Of a stretch of DNA of 8,908 nucleotides, positions 6,820 through 8,908 are shown in pieces. Origin of the DNA: Gammaproteobacteria bacterium (GTDB taxonomy: Bacteria > Pseudomonadota > Gammaproteobacteria > Xanthomonadales > Rhodanobacteraceae); contig VBNZ01000168.1 in the NCBI GenBank assembly GCA_005877675.1, positions 4,289 through 13,196 of the forward strand, given 5' to 3'. A model generated the notes under the pieces. That model ran no database searches and was not told the origin of the DNA. It saw nothing but the letters and a program-made list of their open reading frames with translations. The translations under genes and the position numbers were made by a program. Within the stretch, counting starts at the first letter, position 1, and each line of letters starts with the position of its first letter.

Positions 6820-7821
6820 TCACTGCGCGTGATGCGCATCGAGCACCGACGCAAGCGAGACATACCAGATGTTGTCGGCGCCATTGTCCCAGGATTGCCA
6901 GCGCACCAGGTCGTCCTGCATCTGCCGCGGCGTACGCGGCCAGCTCGCTTTGCTGCGCCGGTCCGACGTGAAATACAGACTGCGTCCGTCGGTGCCCAGG
7001 TGCGCACCCCAAGGATTGTTCTTGCTGCCAACGAGATCGCTCAGATCGATCGGCTGGCTCCAATGGTCGGCCTCTCGGAAAACGATGAACAATCGGTCGG
7101 GGCTGCCTTTCGCTGCCAGGTTGGAATTGAACACGATGAAAGACTCGTCTGGCGCAACGGCTGGATCGAGTTCGTGTGTGCCGCCTTCGCCCAACGTGAC
7201 GCGAGTGGGCGCGAGATATGCACCGGCGCGATACTGCGATCGCCATAGATGAAACTCGCCGGTGGACTCGTCGGCATTCTGAAAATACACGCTGCCGTCG
7301 CGAACGACGCTTGGCGAATAGATACGCGTGCCGCGGTTGACCGCATCGGGCAAACGCACCGCTGCACTCCATTCGCTGCCCTTGCGGTCCACGCGCCAGA
7401 GGTTGCCGCCGACAAGCGGCGTCGATTTTCCGTCGCGCATGCCAGAACGTGCATCGCCGCCTTCCGTCGCCGGTCGATTGGAAGTGAAGATCAGGAACGT
7501 GCCGTCCGGCGCCATGGCGGGATCATGATCGCCCCAGCGCCCTGAAAAAGGGGCGATCTGCGGTGTCGACCATTTTCCATTCCGCTTGTGTGAAACCAGA
7601 ATGACGATGCCCGACCCGCCGCGGTCGAAAAACACTGTGTCGCCATCTGGAGAAAAGGTCGCACAGTCCTCGTTGGCAGGACCCGAAATCACACCTGGTG
7701 CAAAAACCTCCGCGATGGCCGGCGCATTCGTTTGTCCTGCGTGACCGTTCACGCAAAACAGCAGCGCTGCGACGAGCGCCCACGATTTTTGCAAATTCAT
7801 ATGCTTTACGACAGGGTCCAT
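6820..7821 (-). CDS. Exported PD40 (TolB-like WD40) beta-propeller protein
   Basis: This intact protein has 333 residues. Residues 1-28 look like a signal peptide (MDPVVKHMNLQKSWALVAAL, ending near GHAG). PD40-type repeats follow: CATFSPDGDTVFF at 53-65, DPAMAPDGTFLIFTSNRP at 100-117, SPSVVRDGSVYF at 169-180, DPAVAPDESFIVFNSN at 219-234, and AHLGTDGRSLYFTSDR at 273-288. A tail has QSWDNGADNIW at about 309-319 and ends in DAH. It is a clear paralogue of the next gene downstream: both share EVFAPGVIS/EIFAPGVIS, APFSG, GGN-WR, DPAVAPDESF and the QSWDNG tail. The start at 7821 is chosen because AAGGAG lies eight bases upstream; the ATG at 7800 has no such site. Only 43 bases separate it from the next start, so an operon is likely. 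The product is predicted to be periplasmic and may bind a protein or ligand. No catalytic motif is visible. Confidence 0.88.
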   Translation of the reverse strand: MDPVVKHMNLQKSWALVAALLFCVNGHAGQTNAPAIAEVFAPGVISGPANEDCATFSPDGDTVFFDRGGSGIVILVSHKRNGKWSTPQIAPFSGRWGDHDPAMAPDGTFLIFTSNRPATEGGDARSGMRDGKSTPLVGGNLWRVDRKGSEWSAAVRLPDAVNRGTRIYSPSVVRDGSVYFQNADESTGEFHLWRSQYRAGAYLAPTRVTLGEGGTHELDPAVAPDESFIVFNSNLAAKGSPDRLFIVFREADHWSQPIDLSDLVGSKNNPWGAHLGTDGRSLYFTSDRRSKASWPRTPRQMQDDLVRWQSWDNGADNIWYVSLASVLDAHHAQ

Positions 7822-7829
7822 GTGCCCAT

Positions 7830-7835
7830 CTCCTT
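7830..7835 (-). promoter_or_regulatory. Ribosome binding site deciding the start of the intact PD40 gene
   Basis: AAGGAG on the minus strand lies eight bases before the ATG at 7821. It is the strongest Shine-Dalgarno in the window. It supports the longer N-terminus over the internal Met at 7800. Confidence 0.75.
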
Positions 7836-8220
7836 TTTTATGGGTGTGTTTCCAAAATCGTTGAGGTCGACCCTGCGGGCTCGATGCAATGCAATAGTCG
7901 TCTGGTGGACTTCAGCGCCGCGCCGCTTCGCAAAGAAATGGGGCAACCAATGCTAGTTGATCTGATGTTTTTCCAACTTCGCCTCATCGCGTATTTCGCA
8001 CGTTTCAGCCTTTTGCCAAATTCCGCGGCGGCTTGGAGTCGGTCTTGGTCATTGATATCCTGAAGGCTCGCATCACCTGCGCGTCTGGTCCCATTTGCGG
8101 GTGCGATTCCACCTGATAGGCACCGTGGAGCCATCGCTCATACGCGCCACCCAGGGTAATGCGGCGTGCGAAGTGGCCCGCTGCCTGCGCGACTTGAATG
8201 CTTGTATCGGCCCTAATCTT

Positions 8221-8224
8221 GGAG
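8221..8224 (+). promoter_or_regulatory. Ribosome binding site of the PhnB-like gene
   Basis: GGAG lies seven bases before the ATG at 8232, which supports that start. Confidence 0.55.
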
Positions 8225-8231
8225 AACCGAA

Positions 8232-8711
8232 ATGATCAGCAAGAACACGATATGCCTCTGGTACAACGGTACCGCGCTGGATGCCGCGACGTTCTACGCC
8301 AAGACCTTCCCGGACAGCGCGGTCGGCACAGTCCTTCATGCACCGGACGACTTTCCATCGGGCAAGAAGGGCGACGTTCTGACGGTCGAGTTCACAGTAC
8401 TTGGCATCCCCTGTCTTGGCTTGAACGGAGGCCCAGCGTTCAAGCACAGCGAGGCTTTCTCGTTCCAGGTGGCGACTGACGACCAGGCCGAAACGGACCG
8501 CTTGTGGAACGCGATTGTCGGGAACGGCGGCCAGGAAAGCGCATGTGGGTGGTGCAAGGACAAGTGGGGACTCTCGTGGCAGATCACGCCACGCATCCTC
8601 ACGACCGCGATCGCCGATCCTGACCGCGCGGCAGCCAAACGCGCGTTCGACGCCATGATGGAGATGAGAAAAATCGATATTGCCGCGATCGAAGCGGCTT
8701 GGCGCGGCTGA
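8232..8711 (+). CDS. PhnB-like / VOC-superfamily protein (3-demethylubiquinone-9 3-methyltransferase-like domain)
   Basis: This is a small cytoplasmic protein of 159 residues with no signal peptide or membrane segment. The fold signature is that of the PhnB-like (3-dmu-9_3-mt) branch of the vicinal-oxygen-chelate superfamily: LWYNG then FYAKTFPDS at 21-29, VEFTVLGIPCLGLNGGP at 52-68, FKHSEAFSFQVATDD at 70-84, and CGWCKDKWGLSWQITP at 105-120. Its length is usual for the family. The family name comes from sequence resemblance; most members have no proven methyltransferase or other activity, so no reaction is assigned. It stands alone, divergent from the PD40 operon, with GGAG seven bases before the ATG. 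An out-of-frame TGA overlaps the start (ATGA), but the frame it closes is not a credible gene. Confidence 0.9.
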   Translation: MISKNTICLWYNGTALDAATFYAKTFPDSAVGTVLHAPDDFPSGKKGDVLTVEFTVLGIPCLGLNGGPAFKHSEAFSFQVATDDQAETDRLWNAIVGNGGQESACGWCKDKWGLSWQITPRILTTAIADPDRAAAKRAFDAMMEMRKIDIAAIEAAWRG

Positions 8712-8908
8712 CCGCTCCGGGTCCCAGTACGCCGTTGGCCACGAGGGCGCTCGCTCGTGTTGGGCGACGCGACCGCTTTCGGAGCGCAAGAAGACACAAT
8801 TCTCGCCGTGTCTCCTTCCGCTCCAGAGTTGCCGCTCATGCTCGCCCGCTGTGGCAGAGCCCAGGGGCGTCCTATCTGTCGTTCCAAGTCGTGCGTGCGC
8901 GGAACACG
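8712..8908. other. Region downstream of the PhnB-like gene
   Basis: No gene is supported in the last 197 bases. A hairpin CACGAG-ggcgctcg-CTCGTG (8740-8759) starts 28 bases after the stop. It has six pairs and no following T-run, so it is at best a weak or Rho-assisted termination element. Confidence 0.35.

Larger units (their letters stand above)
7822..8231. other. Divergent intergenic region between PD40 operon and PhnB-like gene
   Basis: These 410 bases have no gene I can support. Open frames exist on both strands (for example minus 7838-8134, and an ATG-poor minus frame 8005-8235), but none has a ribosome binding site or recognisable motifs. Promoters for both flanking genes should be here, yet no good -35/-10 pair was identified. 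A tandem TGCAA TGCAA motif near 7886 was the only short repeat noticed. Confidence 0.45.

Noticed and set aside
8005..8235. 77-codon minus-strand open frame (contains VAQAAGHFARRITLGGAYER) upstream of the PhnB-like gene
   Set aside because: The composition looks fairly protein-like, and I considered a regulator fragment. It has no start codon near its beginning, overlaps the PhnB-like start, and matches no family I recognise. A translated search would settle it.
8740..8759. Hairpin CACGAG-ggcgctcg-CTCGTG as a terminator of the PhnB-like gene
   Set aside because: It has only six pairs with an eight-base loop, and no T-run follows. It does not meet the pattern of an intrinsic terminator.
8073..8789. 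238-residue minus-strand open frame over the PhnB-like gene
   Set aside because: It is antisense to a clearly recognisable PhnB-like protein, has no motif, and is Arg/Ser-rich.

Overview
The window is GC-rich and reads as a chromosomal segment of a Gram-negative proteobacterium. The best guess is a gammaproteobacterium of the Xanthomonadales/Rhodanobacteraceae type. This rests on base composition, exported beta-propeller proteins, a Reg_prop sensor, and an E. coli-like tesA / ybbA-ybbP locus. The species cannot be fixed from sequence alone.

Layout, left to right. (1) Positions 1-1198, minus strand: the N-terminal part of an exported two-component-type sensor built of Reg_prop beta-propeller repeats. 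It runs off the left edge and is broken by a one-base frameshift at a five-base homopolymer near 437-441. (2) Positions 1199-1922: about 720 bases without an intact gene. They hold two sharp palindromes (1408-1424 and 1433-1444) and, at about 1504-1644 on the plus strand, the decayed C-terminal end of an IS630-family transposase. (3) Positions 1923-5032, minus strand: the two-gene operon ybbA-ybbP, an ABC ATPase and a two-FtsX-domain permease whose stop and start codons overlap as ATGA. (4) Positions 5031-5672, plus strand: tesA, a secreted GDSL esterase/thioesterase/lysophospholipase. It is divergent from ybbA, and the two start codons share bases in the palindrome CATG at 5030-5033. (5) Positions 5756-7821, minus strand: a tandem pair of paralogous exported PD40 (TolB-like) beta-propeller proteins. 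The downstream copy carries a one-base frameshift in a T-run at 5952-5955. (6) Positions 7822-8231: a divergent gap with no recognised content. (7) Positions 8232-8711, plus strand: a PhnB-like/VOC-superfamily protein. The remaining 197 bases hold no gene.

How the genes relate. The clearest functional unit is tesA with ybbA-ybbP. YbbA powers YbbP at the inner membrane, and TesA is the periplasmic hydrolase, so together they suggest extraction and hydrolysis of hydrophobic or lipid molecules in the envelope. The PD40 pair is probably one transcription unit, its products are predicted to be periplasmic, and its function is unknown. I found no novel defence system, CRISPR array, RNA gene or intact mobile element. 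The most notable points are the completely overlapped divergent starts of tesA/ybbA, the duplicated PD40 pair with a shared C-terminal signature, and two single-base homopolymer frameshifts that look more like sequencing or assembly error than gene death.
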